In this document: positions 32,902 to 45,175 of the stretch, one piece after another
Position numbering within the stretch: the stretch's first letter is position 1
How the letters are laid out: every line of letters begins with the position of its first letter
Source: Cichorium intybus
Lineage: Eukaryota; Streptophyta; Magnoliopsida; Asterales; Asteraceae
Direction of reading: 5' to 3'
Length of the DNA stretch: 64,000 bases
NCBI GenBank assembly: GCA_023525715.1
Contig: JAKNSD010000060.1
Span: 315,001 to 379,000, forward strand
Made by a program: the position numbers and the translations under genes
Notes under the pieces: generated by a model
Told to the model about the DNA's origin: nothing
Databases searched by the model: none
The model's input: only the letters and a program-made list of their open reading frames with translations

Positions 32902-34773
32902 TCACTGATACGAATGGAGGTGAAATACTTGACATTTGGGCTTATATGAACTCTCAAAAGCAGCCTTCTCAAACTTCATAGCCGCCGCTTCATTCTCTTC
33001 AAGATTTGTCTGCACAAAAAACCGGGCCCACCATGTTGCACTTCTCATTTTAGCCTGCACAAATGATACTCAAACCTCAAATTTTCATACAACATAAACA
33101 GACTTGCTAATAAAAGTGACAAATACAAGTTTATATAATAATAATTACCGGGCGTCCAAAATTAGTGAAATGTTGTGTTTTACCTCTCGAATCACCCGGA
33201 TGACCTAAAAACACAAAATGTTGATTATAAACATGCAAATTGTACGATAATGAGTTGTTTCCTTTGGACTCGATGGTAATTTGGACAAATATACATGTTT
33301 CTTTCTTTTTGACTTTAATCTAGACTTAATGGGTTTAGTGACATAGAATGGTTTATAGTTTTATTTTCCTCGTTAAGTTATGTATGAGTAAAGTGTCATT
33401 AATGAGTAACAATATCTAGATATATGGATAATAGCATTGTATAGATAAAGTTTGTTTGTTTTTTCTAGACCGAATAAACCATATGAATGAAACTAAACGA
33501 CTATTCTCCTCTTACATTCCAAGATAAATTTATGCATTTTACAATATTCTTCAATTTTGATGTAAAATGAGTTAAAAAGGGAAAAAAGAATAAAGAGAAA
33601 TAGGTAAAGGGTTAGTGTCCTAATACATTACACCATGTTTTTGGCTTTAACCCAGTAAGTATTATGTCCGGACCGAATAAAAAAATAAACAATCATGTAT
33701 AACTGTCCAAATGAGATGTTGAACTTAAAAAAAGAAACAGACCCTTACTATATTAAGACACTAACGCTTTACATATTTGTCCTTCTAATTTCCTACCATT
33801 CGTTCTCACTTTAAAACTTATAAATCCGATAAATTTCGTGAAATTTGTTTTCTAAAATGGTTATTTAGACTCATTCAGACTATATTCATTCTAGAAAAGA
33901 AACAAACATTATCCATACCTATTTAAGACTTGATTAAAAAAACAGACCCTAAGTATAGTATTTATGTCATATTACCTGTGAATATAACAAGATTATCAGT
34001 AGATAATCTTGTTAAATCCGAAAGGGTCTTGTTGAGGTACCTAGGAGAAAGGTAGTCAACAACATCTGAAATTACAATAAGAGAGAAGGATTTTGGTCTG
34101 TATGGTAAAGCGAACTTAATGTCAGCAACACGAACAAGACCCCTTTTTACAAGCTTTTTGCAGCCTGTATTTGCATCTTCTAAATCATACGGTTCAACAC
34201 CCCATGCTTCTGTCTTGTGTTCTTTTATCAATCGAGACACTATTGAGCAAGTATCGGGTCCCACATGCAATACTTTCTTCATGTTATTACCGTACACTTT
34301 CTTCAAAACAGGTATCGCTGTTTGAACATCGAATGTGCAACCGAAGTCTCCTGAAAATTTGATACTCGAACTGTTATTGAATGATCGGAAGAATTTGATA
34401 TCGTGTTTGTGAGTTTTTACCTTCGACCATGTCGATTAGTTGCGTAACCCTAGAGCCACCTGAAATCGAAGAGTATCATTGTGTTTATGTAAATTTGGTA
34501 TCTGTGAGAAGTATTTGATGGTGAAATTGTAACCTGGGTGCTGATAGAAACGAGAGAGGACAAGGAAGCCGCCCTATTTTGCATAGAAATAATCAAAATT
34601 AGAAAATTAGGGCAAGAATGTGTTGTTGGAATGGTGAGAGATGATGAACTTACTAGTAAGATAATGACGACGAGTACAGGAGAGGCGCGAGATTTCGAGT
34701 GGATAATCCCGGCCAATGAATTGCTATTGCCGCCCACAAACCGTCGTGTCGGATTTCCTGGCCTTCTTGACAT
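32902..34773 (-). CDS. CGR3: Probable pectin methylesterification protein CGR2/CGR3 (Golgi methyltransferase)
   Basis: Six exons on the minus strand: 34773-34654, 34573-34534, 34459-34421, 34350-33976, 33204-33149, 33054-32902. All introns are GT-AG and the joined frame is 783 nt (260 aa plus TGA). The protein starts MSRRPGNPTRRFVG. It has one N-terminal membrane segment at about residues 33-50, spanning the exon 1/2 junction, as expected for a type II Golgi protein. The SAM-dependent methyltransferase core includes KKVLHVGPDTCSIVSRL (91-107) and EAWGVEPYDLEDA (114-126). The C-terminus has AKMRSATWWARFFVQTNLEE. Family knowledge: Arabidopsis CGR2 and CGR3 methyl-esterify homogalacturonan pectin in the Golgi; length and block order fit. 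The gene appears intact. CGR2 and CGR3 cannot be told apart here. Confidence 0.93.
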
Positions 34774-36409
34774 AACTATGCGCGAAGAATCAAGAACACC
34801 GAATGATGTGTAAAGGGAAACCCTCGTTGGGACTTAGAACACTTACAACAGAAAGATTAAACAAGTAAGCCGGCAAGTTTTTCCGTCGAACAACTGGTGG
34901 GCATTGAAATCCTTGTTATACACGACGCTCTCTTATGCCCTAATCGGTATTCTTCGTCTCTAGACTGACTGAATTTCTGAAAATAAAAGTAGGGGACAAA
35001 TTTCACCTGGTTCAGTAATGGCATTTGTATGAATCGTAAAATTTTCGCATTTTCGATTAAGGAAGACGATAAGATGAACCTGGGTACTTCCTCAAACAGA
35101 AGAAACCAAATCTTTGGACAGAATTAAATGAAAAGCTTAAGACAGGATCATGGGCAATCAAATTTAATTTAAAGCAGAGCTACAAGACGAACCAGAAAAT
35201 CGTGGAATGATAAATTAAGATTAGGAATTAGAGAAACGTAACCTCAGATCAGTGGATCATTGGGATGGATTCATATTGGGGAGCTAAAAGGAAAGACTGG
35301 AGCTCTACACACATGATCTTCGTTGAAAGAAATGTCTTATTTGTGTAAAAATGGAGGTTTACAGATACGATCTTGTTCTTGCATGGGTGTCTATGGCCAG
35401 GTGCCGCCGATCAATCTAGATACCAATTGCAAAATTACTAGACTACCACATTATTATATTTTTTGGTTTTATATTTTCGATTAAATAAATTATTATAAAA
35501 TATGGTGTAAAGCAAAATATGTAACAAATCTAAACTAAGACCTAATACAAATATTTATTAAAACCTTACCTGTTTCAACTGAGTCATACCATTCGTGTGG
35601 TTTTCAATGCCACAAAAAATATAATAATGTGGTGGTGTCGTATTTCCTTAACAATAAGCTACCGGATTTTTTAAGAGAGTTTGTGAAAATGATATTTGGA
35701 AACCGTAAGTACCGGTGGTGTAGAGAAAAGTAAACTTGGATGAACTTATAATTTTCACTATTATAAGAGAATCATGTCTTGTAAGGGACCATTTATGTAA
35801 CATTACTATTACATATGTGGATCATTTATGCAGTTTCACAAATACACAGGGCCCATTCAGTAATTTAGGTATTACAAATGGGCTATATCTATAACTTTCT
35901 TTTATACATGGACCATTAATATACGATACATTAACCATTTTGTAATTTGGCAATTATACAAACATCATTTATATAAATATAAGTTCTGTTCATGTTATCA
36001 AATCAATGAGTGATATGTATAGTAATAATATTTAATAGATTTTATATTGAATACAACTCAAAAGAACTATACAAATTTTTAGGGTTATTTTGGGATAACA
36101 TGAATAGTCTTCTCATCTTTTGGAGTTGAAAAAAATTGCAATATTTGTTCCCCTTAGTATTAGTTTTAATTTCAGCCCAATGTATGTCAAAAAGAGTCTC
36201 AAAGGGCCCAATGTCCTAGATGGCACACTCGACAAATGGTGTGGCTCTAATACTATTTATAACATCTTAAATACATGTGATAAGATATTGGTTGCTTTGG
36301 AAAATCTAGTGTATGTATAATTTTTTAACCCTATATACACCAACCCACCTTGTATTTATCATCATAGCTCAAATACTCAATACTTCTATCTTCATTTTCT
36401 CAACTTCAC
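34774..36409. other. Upstream region of the CGR gene and spacer
   Basis: 34774-35400 probably holds the 5' UTR and promoter of the minus-strand CGR gene; no clear TATA box was fixed. Inverted arms of ~21 bp (ACCACATTATTATATTTTTTG at 35444-35464 and its complement near 35611-35633) mark a probable small MITE. 35760-35960 shares ACCATTTATGTAAC motifs with 28.9-29.1 kb. Confidence 0.5.
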
Positions 36410-36983
36410 TATGCCATCATCATTTTCTTTTACCAATTCATTGGATACATTGATGTTAAAGGAATCAATGTTTGTTGCAAGAAAAATACAACAAACAATC
36501 GACATTTTAAAAAAAAAGAGGTAGCTGAAAGTTCACGCTTGAGAAGGAGAAAGGGTCCTTTACCGGTAGATCGTGAAGTTGGCCACAAGCGTCTCATACA
36601 TGACTACTTTGTCGATGATGTCGTGTATGTTGAAAAATTGTCGACAACGGTCCAGAAGAATAAGTTTGAACATTTCCAATTGAATGGGATGCTGGAGGTA
36701 GGGAACATTTTACTGCACTATAAAAATACATAGTTGCAACTCGTCAATTAGCATGTCGGCTCATCGAAGTGCATTTGGAGATGTCTAAACGGACCACATA
36801 ATGTAGTATTTTTAAGTTTGCTAAAGGCATCATTAATGTTTACGACACACATACGTAAACCTACATGAAACAAGCATGAATTTCCTATAATGCAATGTAG
36901 CATTGATTGTCTGTATTGGTCGTAGTTAATAGGCCCTAATGTATGTCGTAGTCAATACATGCAATGTGATCATAAAGAGTCGT

Positions 36984-38105
36984 TGCTGCCTTGCTGGTAT
37001 TGGCGCTGAAATTCGGTTAAAGTTAATCACTATTTCAAAACCAAATTTTACCCGTCGGAAAAAATTTATGCTCTATGGAATTTGAAGAAACCTGAAACGG
37101 GAGATTGCTCAAGACAGAACAAACCAAACACTAAATCAAATGGGGGGAAAACATATTAATTTGAGAAGGGAGAAGAGTAAAAGATGGGTTGTTTGCATGG
37201 TTATTATCACGTTCTTGCTTGTAAAAGGAGTTGACGGGAGTTGACGGATATATTACAAAAGGAATTGACGGAATCTTGTTAAAAGGAATTGACGGCTTTT
37301 TATTGAAAGGAATTGACGGAACTCAAGTTCGAAATAGTATTCTCGAAGTTTTTAGCCTTTTTAGCTTGTTTATAGTGTATTATTTTTTTTTTTGGAAATA
37401 ATATGCTTGTTACTAAGGAATTGAAGGTGAATTATATTTGGAGAAATTTGGAAAGTTACGCCCATTGCCTAGAAAAAGTGAAGCGTGGAGTGAATTTTGT
37501 ACATAGTTTCATCTTTTGGCCTTTTTTTGCAACTATTTGGCAAAGTTTCTTTATTTGGCCTTTTTCGCAATTTAAATAGATACTCAAACACTTTTACTTT
37601 TCGATTTGGCTTTCGATAGTAAAGTGAGTGGGCCCAAGATTTTGAGTATTTATTGGGGGAGTTTGCATTTTCGGTCCAAGTGGTCAGCCATTATTTATTC
37701 TTCGAGGACGGATGGCACGTGGAGAAAAGTTGATCAAGCTAATGCTAAAGGTGGTCTTGATATTTTTTTTGGATCTGGTTAGTCGGAATGGTGTGAGGAA
37801 GAGGCCCCAACTGGCCTGATGGAAAGCGTGGGAATGGGCGGAGAACGGAAGACTTAAATAGCAGATGGGCTGCTATCTTGGGCAATGAGAAGACCTTTGG
37901 GAGCATTTTGAAGTCTGGGCTCCCGAAGTAGGCTACGCAGTTTCTTCCTAGTTATATTTGGTATATTTTTTATGTTTGATTAATTACCATTAACAGGCCT
38001 GACTCTTAATTGGGTTCTATGTGTGTTTTTCCGTACACTTGTAAGTTCTTTTCTTTTTAAATAAATTTGCCTGGGGACCTCGTGACCTTTCCTTTTTTCC
38101 AAAAA
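36984..38105 (+). mobile_element. Retroposon inserted in the Harbinger relic, 15-bp target duplication
   Basis: ATCATAAAGAGTCGT occurs exactly at 36969-36983 and 38106-38120, flanking 1122 bp that ends in a short A run. A long direct duplication plus A-tail is the signature of target-primed (LINE-type) insertion. The 3' region (AAATAAATTTGCCTGGGGAC, CTCGTGACC) resembles the 3' end of a plant non-LTR element. No coding frame is left, so it is either a truncated LINE or a non-coding retroposon. Confidence 0.75.
37230..37322. repeat. Short minisatellite, AAAGGAATTGACGG unit
   Basis: Four to five copies of (A)AAGGA(A/G)TTGACGG spaced 20-30 bases apart, inside the retroposon. Confidence 0.7.
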
Positions 38106-38750
38106 ATCATAAAGAGTCGTAGATATTTGTAGAAGTAGTGACGTTGACCTTTTGAATTAGCATGTTTTCATTGGTGTTGCGGGTTCCAACAATAACTTTA
38201 ATGCTCTTGATGAGTCTTTGATATTCAACGACATCTATATATAAAAGGCGTATGAGTTGTCGTTTGAAGCGAATTAAGTGTCATACAAGCGGGAATACTA
38301 TTTTATTGTGGATATATATATATCCTTAGATATTTGAAGTCAATTATGGACATGTCTTGATGACGAAAAACAAATAAAGTTTAAGGCAATTTAAAAAGGA
38401 GCTAGGAAAGAACATTTTGTGTCCTTAAGATACCTTAGCATATAATAAAAAACTACCCACGTTTATGAGACCCTAAAAGAATGCAATACTCAATGTATAT
38501 TTGCATCACATTACATAATATGATTTTTTGCCATACTATGATGAAAACAAAAGTTCACCATCCTTTCAAATGGAATGGAAGTTCATAGCCGAGATACAGA
38601 TCACAATCTTTGTGTTGATTTGCTAGAACACATTTACAGAACTAGGCTTATGTACTGTCGACGATGATTCAAATGTGGATCTGTACGAGGTTTCAGACGA
38701 GGATTTGGACAAGGATTCAAGAAAGGATTCAAACAATTATTCAGAGTGAT

Positions 38751-39390
38751 GTACCTTTTTGAATTATTGTTATATTTTAGTTTAGTTTGAATAAATGAAA
38801 AAATTTCGATTTTTATTAACTTTGTATTTGTTTATGTATTAATTATATTTCTTATATGTTTATTACTTTTTTTTAAAAAATGAGAGATAGTGAGCGATGA
38901 CAACTTCCTATATAAAAAAGGTATGCAAAATTACATGGTGTGAGTTAACACGGAAAAAATGAAAGATGTTATGAAGCCACATCCCTTGGTCTAATAATAT
39001 TCTTGTATCTGGCTTAAGACATTGTAAGTTTGTAACTAATCAAGAACTATTCTTAATCATATCGACACTCCTCACACGTCATATGTCGATCCCTCCTGGT
39101 TCCAAAATCCTTATCTAATTATGGACACACATTTGGTGAAAGTCCTAATGACACACAACAACAACAACCAATCAATTTCACAATCTTTGCATTCCAAACC
39201 AAGTAACAACGTGCTACAACCCAATATTTAAAGAGAATGTTTTCTATTTTGACCAAAGATACACCCTTATATTATATGCTTCTATTACTATAAACTAAAA
39301 AAATACACATACATGAAAATTTACAATTGATAGAACATAATTCCTAATCTAAAAGCTAATACTTTACTTCAACAATAAAATCTCCAAATC
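38751..39390. other. Non-coding spacer downstream of squalene epoxidase
   Basis: AT-rich; nothing recognised. The part next to 39391 is the probable 3' UTR of the minus-strand squalene epoxidase gene. Confidence 0.5.
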
Positions 39391-42088
39391 TCATTGTATC
39401 CCCTTCTTCGGAGGACCTCTGTAATACGCCCGCAAACTAGCCGGAAAGAACATTTGCCTCACTCCTTCCGCTTTAATAATCGGAAAAATAATCCCGCATG
39501 CACCCTAATTTCCCAAAGAAAAAAAAAAAACTTATTTCAATAAATAAATAAATAAACCCAAAATGGTCTTATAGAAAATGATAATATTTAGTTATTTACT
39601 CACCAATATCAACCTAGCTGCGATCCATAAACGACTAAGTGAGGGTAAAGGTAGCAAAAGACGACAAAACCCATATACAGCCACACCAAAGAAATGAATA
39701 ACTAACTGAACCGGACTCGGGTTTAACCCGGATAGTAACCCGACCGGCCCACTTGCACAACCGCCTCCGAGACTCAGATACTCAAAACAAGCCTCCCTCA
39801 TTTCCTTCATTGCTTCATCATCAGAAGCACAAAACACCTTGTACAAAGCCCCAGCCAATGTATTTATCGTAGACGCCACCGGCTGCATAAACCAAAATTT
39901 ACAATTATACCCTTCTTCTCTCTCCTTAATTACAAATTTGTATTTTCTTATTTTTTTTTTAATTTTCTTATTTTAACTTACCTTACGTAAAGTATAGAAT
40001 GAATCGACATATTTGGAAACCGAATCTGCGTCGTTTAAATCGCGCAAAGGTTTAAGAAGGTCACGTAACACGACGATGTCAGAGAGTGCAACCGTCATCC
40101 CGCCACCTGTCAACGGATGACGCATGTTGAAAGCATCACCCATTAGAAGTGCGCCACGTGTTAGAACGGGAGCAGCTGGCATGATCCTGTTTGGCATTGT
40201 TTTTATGTTACCATTGTCGATAGCACCCACAAAAGCGTCATGGACTTTACTGGGTACCTGAGGGGCAACAATGGTCTTTAAGTATTTTGCCATGTCACCA
40301 TTTGCTAATGACGGAAGTTTTTGACCGGGTATATCGACTAAACACCGAACTTCAGTTTTGCTGATTGGGTAAAAAAGAATAGGTGAAGGGTTTGCTAAGA
40401 TGACGTGGCCGTGATTTGGATATGGAAGCTCACAATTCTCCAAAACAAGGCCCACAAAGCAAGAAGGAACATCGACCTATATGAGCGAAAATAGTCAATT
40501 AGTCAAATACTCAAAAGTCAAAATACACAAAGACTGGTCAAACAGCGTACAATGTACCTGTGGTTTGCAAAGTGAACGGCGCAAGTTAGAGAAACAGCCG
40601 TCGCAGACGATTGTAAGAGGTGCGAATGTTTTCAGTATCTCGCCGGATTTAGTTTTGTATTGAACGCCGTTTACGGTTCCGTCGTCTTCAAGAAGGGATA
40701 TTACAGTGCCTTGTTCGAGTTTTACACTGAAAGTAACATGGAAATGTTGATAGAAAGAAATTAAAAGGAGATGTTTCAGGAAAATTGATGATACTGACTT
40801 TGGGAGAGTAGCGGCTTTTTCTCGCATTTTCTGGATGAAACGACCATTGTGAAAGCTTCGACCAGATACATCTGAGTGAAAGTTCTTTAAGGGGTAAGAT
40901 AATTTAGTGCTTTTTCCGTCTTTAAAGAGAGCGTATCCGAGTATTCTTTGAGCGTCTATTTCTTCTACACAGTCTGCGTTACAGTAGAGATTGTGTTGAT
41001 GTTTGTAACGTTATGTAGTTATAGATGAATGGTAGTTAGAAGATATATGTATATACCTTCTAGACCGAGTTCAATTAGCTTAAGGTATCCTCCTGGTTGT
41101 AGCAGTTCACCTACGATTCTGTCTGGCTCTGTTAAATCTCTCTCGATCACTCGGACTTTACGTCCTTCCTGTTATGACCGATTGAAAAAAGATTTTTGAA
41201 TATGTAGTGAGTAATTACTCGTAAAATAGTACATCTGATTATCAAAAGTGCTGTAAAGTTCATGGAGGAGGTCATTCGTAAAATACTGGATTAGTTTTCA
41301 TTGCAATTCAATTAGTTATAGCTCATAAACTTGAAAACGTTGTGTCCTGGCTTTCCTCCAAAATTGAATAGCATAACTATGTAACGTAGTTGGATCCTAC
41401 AAGTTACCAGCATGATAAAGGAAAAAAGTCCAAACTTCTTATTTGAAGGAAGTTTGATTTTAGAATCTTCTTTCTCAGCCGTATCGAATGCAGCAATATC
41501 GAACAGCAAAATCCAAGGAATATCACATTCGGCTGACTAGTGAGCTTGACTTTGTTCTGTAGAAGAACTCATAGGCGATTTGAATGCAAGAACTAATCCA
41601 TTTTGTATCGGAAAATGTTCTTGGGAAGTATCACCGTTTTCTCGAGTAAATTAAGAAAAATATGATTAAATGACTTTATCCCCTAGTATCCATCCAAAAT
41701 AGATAATATAAATTAAGTAACGTCTCAGTAATTAGTAATTACATCAGGACTAGTAGCAAAGAAACAAATAGCCATGTAAAAGTAAATATTACTTTTCAAT
41801 AAAGTGAACACCGAGTCTCACCTTCCCAAGGGTATGAGCAAGAGCGGCACCGGAAACACCAGCTCCGACGATTATGACGTCAGCGTCTGTAGATCCATAT
41901 CGAGGACGGAACTCTCCACGGGTCGGATCGCTCCGATTCTTAAAAGCGTTGTTATTACCAGAAGCATTCTTCTTAGAGTGAGGGATTGAGTAGTTGGTAC
42001 GGCGCCGTAGAATCGATAGAATAACAAAACCTAAAAAGGAAACGAAGAAAGTGGAAACAATGTAGCTATTATCAATCGTATTCTCCAT
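39391..42088 (-). CDS. SQE: Squalene monooxygenase (squalene epoxidase)
   Basis: Seven exons on the minus strand: 42088-41822, 41168-41057, 40973-40799, 40726-40558, 40476-39982, 39882-39604, 39504-39391. All introns are GT-AG; the joined frame is 1611 nt (536 aa plus TGA), normal for plant SQE. The N-terminal membrane segment is at ~10-27. The FAD-binding dinucleotide motif VIIVGAGVSGAALAHTLG starts at ~71, followed by VRVIERDL. DGCFSNLRR is at ~227-235 and the second FAD motif, GDAFNMRHPLTGGGM, at 354-368. It converts squalene to 2,3-oxidosqualene with O2 and NADPH-supplied electrons (via a reductase) on the ER, the step before sterol and triterpene cyclisation. The start MENTIDNSY is chosen because an upstream in-frame ATG at 42313 lies upstream of the TATA box. 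No defect seen. Confidence 0.95.
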
Positions 42089-42298
42089 GATCTTCCTCTT
42101 ACTGGTCAAAACCTTGGTTGACGATGTCAATTGATGCGCCAACGAATATGAGATCAACGGCGGTGGTTCCTGACTGTGCTGGTTGATTAATCGGTAATTT
42201 GTGATGGTGAAGATGCTCTTGTGGTTTCTGTGTCTATAATGCGTGGCGTGAGGACGATGACACGGGAGAAACAAGGAAATCATGGAGTATGTGGCGGG

Positions 42299-42305
42299 TT
42301 TTATA
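42299..42305 (-). promoter_or_regulatory. TATA box of the squalene epoxidase gene
   Basis: Reads TCCTATAAAACCC on the minus strand, about 211 bases upstream of the chosen ATG. Transcription would start near 42270, which leaves out the longer in-frame ATG at 42313. Confidence 0.55.
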
Positions 42306-42904
42306 GGAACCATTTGTCAGCTGTAGTTCCGTTCCGATCTGAGTTAACAGCCGTTAAGTGTTGTGGAAATATTTTGAGCTTTCGTAATTTACAAAAGTGG
42401 TCCTTGTACTATTCAATAAAGACAATTACGTCACTTGTTTAATAATCTTTTATGCTTAGCCCATGGGCGTTCAATACCTCTCAACAAGATGGTCCATGCA
42501 TTTCGCATGAAGGTACAATAGTGAGAGGTGTTTTAATTTATTTTAATTTATTATTTTTTCAATTTACAGTACAGAATTGTCGCTGTTATTACAAAATTTG
42601 CGATTTTAATGTCATCCGTAATCCTTATTATAACATGAAAATTGAACATATATTACAATAGTATTTCCCGTATTGTCATAATGATTGAGCATTCTAATAA
42701 TTAAGCAATTACATGGACTTGTATAATTTCAGGAGCGAGTTTCATAAGGCCATCCGGTGTGCAGTGCGAGGGAGAGCCCGACGAGGTGCGAGCTCGCGGT
42801 GAACACCGCCCCCCCTATGCCGCGTCGTCGCATTTTTGAGCTCGTGCGGCATGTGGACGTCGTGCGACGTCTTCATTGTGTGTGACCGTTGGCACTTCAA
42901 CGGC

Positions 42905-42911
42905 TATATAA
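42905..42911 (+). promoter_or_regulatory. TATA box of the Harbinger transposase gene
   Basis: CGGCTATATAACCG about 105 bases before the transposase ATG at 43012. Confidence 0.6.
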
Positions 42912-43011
42912 CCGTTTCATTTAAAAAAAAAAAAAACTATTTATTTTACCTAACATATCTCACTCATTTTACAATTACACAATACATACACACCATACTA
43001 CAACTAAAAAA

Positions 43012-44340
43012 ATGGATCCAAGATTCGAGGTGTTATTCGATTCGTCGTCTTCGTTGGAAGATGAGAGTTGGTTGCTTGAAGCTACCGTTCAAGCGGCGTC
43101 ATTGTTTCGTCAAGCTGCCCAGATAACCGCCGACGCCGCAGAAAGTTCACAAAATCAACCTAGGTTATCAAGACGGGCAACAATAAACAGAGATCGTGAA
43201 GCTGCGCACGATCTCCTTGTCCGCGACTATTTAGCGGAACACTGTTTGTTTTCGACGTACTAGTTTCGGCGTCGGTTTCGGATGAGCAAGCGACTTTTCT
43301 TGCGTATAGTTCGTGATGTGAGCGAAGTCAATCCGGTATTGCGATTGCAACACGGTGGTAGGAATAAAAGAGGTTTCACGGCGGAACAAAAATGTACCGC
43401 TGCGGTTCGTCAAATTGCAATCGGCACGACATTTGATTTATGGGACGAGTATTTGAAGATGTCGGAGCGCATGGTTTGGAAAAGTGTATACGAGTTCGCA
43501 AGCACTATCATCCATGTTTACGGCAAACGTTATTTGCGAAAACCAACGGTGAACGACATTCAAACGTTGTACGCCGCGCACGAAAGCAAACATGGTTTTC
43601 CCGGAATGCTTGGGAGCATTGACTGTATGCATTGGGAGTGGGCTGCTTGCCCCAATGCATGGCGTGGCCAATTCACACGAGGCGATCATCGGCACCCTTC
43701 TATCATCCTCGAGGCAGTGGCGTCCCACAATTTATGGATTTGGCATGCGTTTTTTAGCGTTGCGGGTGCAAACAACGAACTCAACGTTCTCGACCAATCG
43801 TCGATTTTTAACGACATTTATAGAGGCGTTACCCCTTTTTGTCCGTTTTAGGTCAATGGAGCGTACTACAAACACGGGTATTATCTAGCCGATGTAATAT
43901 ATCGAGATTATGTCGTGTTTGTGAAGTCATTCACATGTCCAATGGATCCAAAGAGTAAAATGTTCAAGGTCACACAAGAAGCGGCTAGGAAGGATGTGGA
44001 GCGAGCGTTTGGAGTTCTTCGACAACACTTTCACATGGTCAAATACCCGTCACGGGCTTGGGATCCGAGGAGAATACGAGACCTTATGTACGCATGCATC
44101 ATATTACATAATATGATTTTGGAAGACGAGAGGAAAGCGATATGTACGTTTGATCCAAACGAAGTAATGCCAACATACGAGCCGCTACCGATTGGATCGG
44201 CGGCATATCTAGAAAAAGAAACGAGGTCCAAAGCAAAGAAATCCATAACAACCTTCGTGCGGATTTGGTCGAGCATATCTATCGAGCTAGAATTGAACCG
44301 ACGCCGGTGCCCGATATCGAGGAGGAAGAATGGGAGTGAC
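43012..44340 (+). pseudogene. Harbinger (ALP1/HARBI1-like) transposase with two TAG stops and a frameshift
   Basis: DDE-type transposase from ATG 43012 in one frame, broken by TAG at 43261-43263 and TAG at 43849-43851. A one-base frameshift near 44240 hides the normal acidic C-terminus (an LRADLVEHIYRARIE-like end), which is readable in the next frame to TGA at 44338-44340. Visible blocks: NRDREAAHDLLVRDY, FRRRFRMSKRLFLRIVRDV, the first catalytic Asp in GMLGSIDCMHWEW, the second in GANNELNVLDQSSIF, and the Glu in KDVERAFGVLRQHF. All three catalytic acidic residues are present in the sequence, but no full-length protein can be made without readthrough. Confidence 0.9.
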
Positions 44341-44647
44341 GATCCTAGTTTTTTTTTAAATATGTATTTTTTTTTATTTTAAGTTTAATTTGTTTTTTAA
44401 ATTTTTAGGTTTTATTTTAATGTAATTTTCGGATTTAATTTTTATATTTTAATGAATTATCTTATTTAGATTTTATTAGTTTTATTTTAATTTAAATTTA
44501 GTTTTTAAATTAACAAGTGAGAGGAAGTGAAAGATAGTGAGAGGTGACCATTTTCGGGGGTAAAACAAGGAGAAAAAAATGCTGACTGGATGCTGAGGTG
44601 GCAGGCAAAAAGTGAGAGGAGGAAAGAGGGCATACCTGAGGGCCTAA

Positions 44648-44956
44648 GGTCGAAGGTGGGTCTCATGACCTACCTAAAAGTACAAACTTATTTAGAGTTT
44701 ATATAGAAAAAATTTTAGAAACTATTTTGAATGAAAATTTGGATGTATTTATAAAGGTGCTTCATATCGACTCCCCAAAGAAACAATTTATAAGATAACT
44801 TCTTATATAAAACAAGTGATTTGGTGCTTTTAACCATGAGTTGGTAAGTAAAAAATGGTGTACAAGTACAACTAATTCATTATTGGTTCACAAATCTTTA
44901 GTCAGTTATGTATGCTAGCAATATCGGACATGAGATTGCATTCAAAAAATATTTCT
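44648..44956. other. Non-coding spacer
   Basis: About 300 bp between the Harbinger element and a SINE; nothing recognised. Confidence 0.5.
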
Positions 44957-45175
44957 AACCACAAGGGTGTTGTCGATGTGGTAAGAGATTGGTCTCTAAA
45001 TAAAGGACCAGGAGGTGTCAGGTTCTAATTTAAGGAGGAACAAAAACCCTTTTTGTGGCCACAGAGGTTCACCAGTGATGAGTCCAGGCCACTCGCGAAG
45101 CGGGTAGTCGGCCGATGATTAGTCTGCTCGCAAACCATGTCGGAAACCTCGGCTCCTTGGAAGCCAAAACAATTA
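44957..45175 (+). mobile_element. tRNA-derived SINE, family S2, copy a
   Basis: The head has an A-box-like TGTGGTAAGAGATTGG and a degenerate B box CAGGTTCTAATT. The body has blocks shared with a minus-strand copy at 47.3-47.5 kb: GGAACAAAAA, GATGA.TC..GGCCACTCGCGAA, GGTAGTCG and GCTCGCAAA.CATGTC, then AACCTCGG near the 3' end. The B box has drifted, so the copy is probably silent. Confidence 0.75.

Larger units (their letters stand above)
36410..38750 (+). pseudogene. Decayed PIF/Harbinger transposase (ALP1/HARBI1-like), split by an insertion
   Basis: Scattered translated blocks identify a Harbinger transposase. Near 36410-36650 there is an N-terminal region with PVDREVGHKRLIHDYFVDD. Near 36885-36930 is FPIMQCSIDCLYWS, matching the first catalytic Asp block (GxxGxIDCMHW in the family). 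Near 38165-38240 is GVAGSNNNFNALDESLIFND, matching the second catalytic Asp block. Near 38610 is VDLLEHIYRTR, typical of the C-terminus. Several stops and frame changes and a 1.1-kb retroposon (36984-38105) interrupt it. It is much older than the Harbinger copy at 42.7 kb. Confidence 0.75.
42748..44644 (+). mobile_element. PIF/Harbinger transposon, structurally complete
   Basis: 1897 bp. The ends are 15-bp imperfect inverted repeats (GGCCATCCGGTGTGC, and GGCCCTCAGGTATGC read from the right). A 3-bp TAA duplication flanks it (42745-42747 and 44645-44647), the usual TWA target of the family. It carries a transposase gene with a TATA box. The left subterminal region is GC-rich. A separate Myb-like ORF2, normally present in autonomous elements, was not seen. 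Confidence 0.9.

Noticed and set aside
34119..34813. Plus-strand frames opposite the CGR gene
   Set aside because: Shadows of the minus-strand exons, which splice into a complete methyltransferase.
42089..42313. Longer squalene epoxidase start at 42313
   Set aside because: The extra 75 residues resemble translated leader sequence, the TATA box at 42299-42305 lies downstream of that ATG, and plant SQE proteins normally begin just before the first membrane segment, as MENTIDNSY does.
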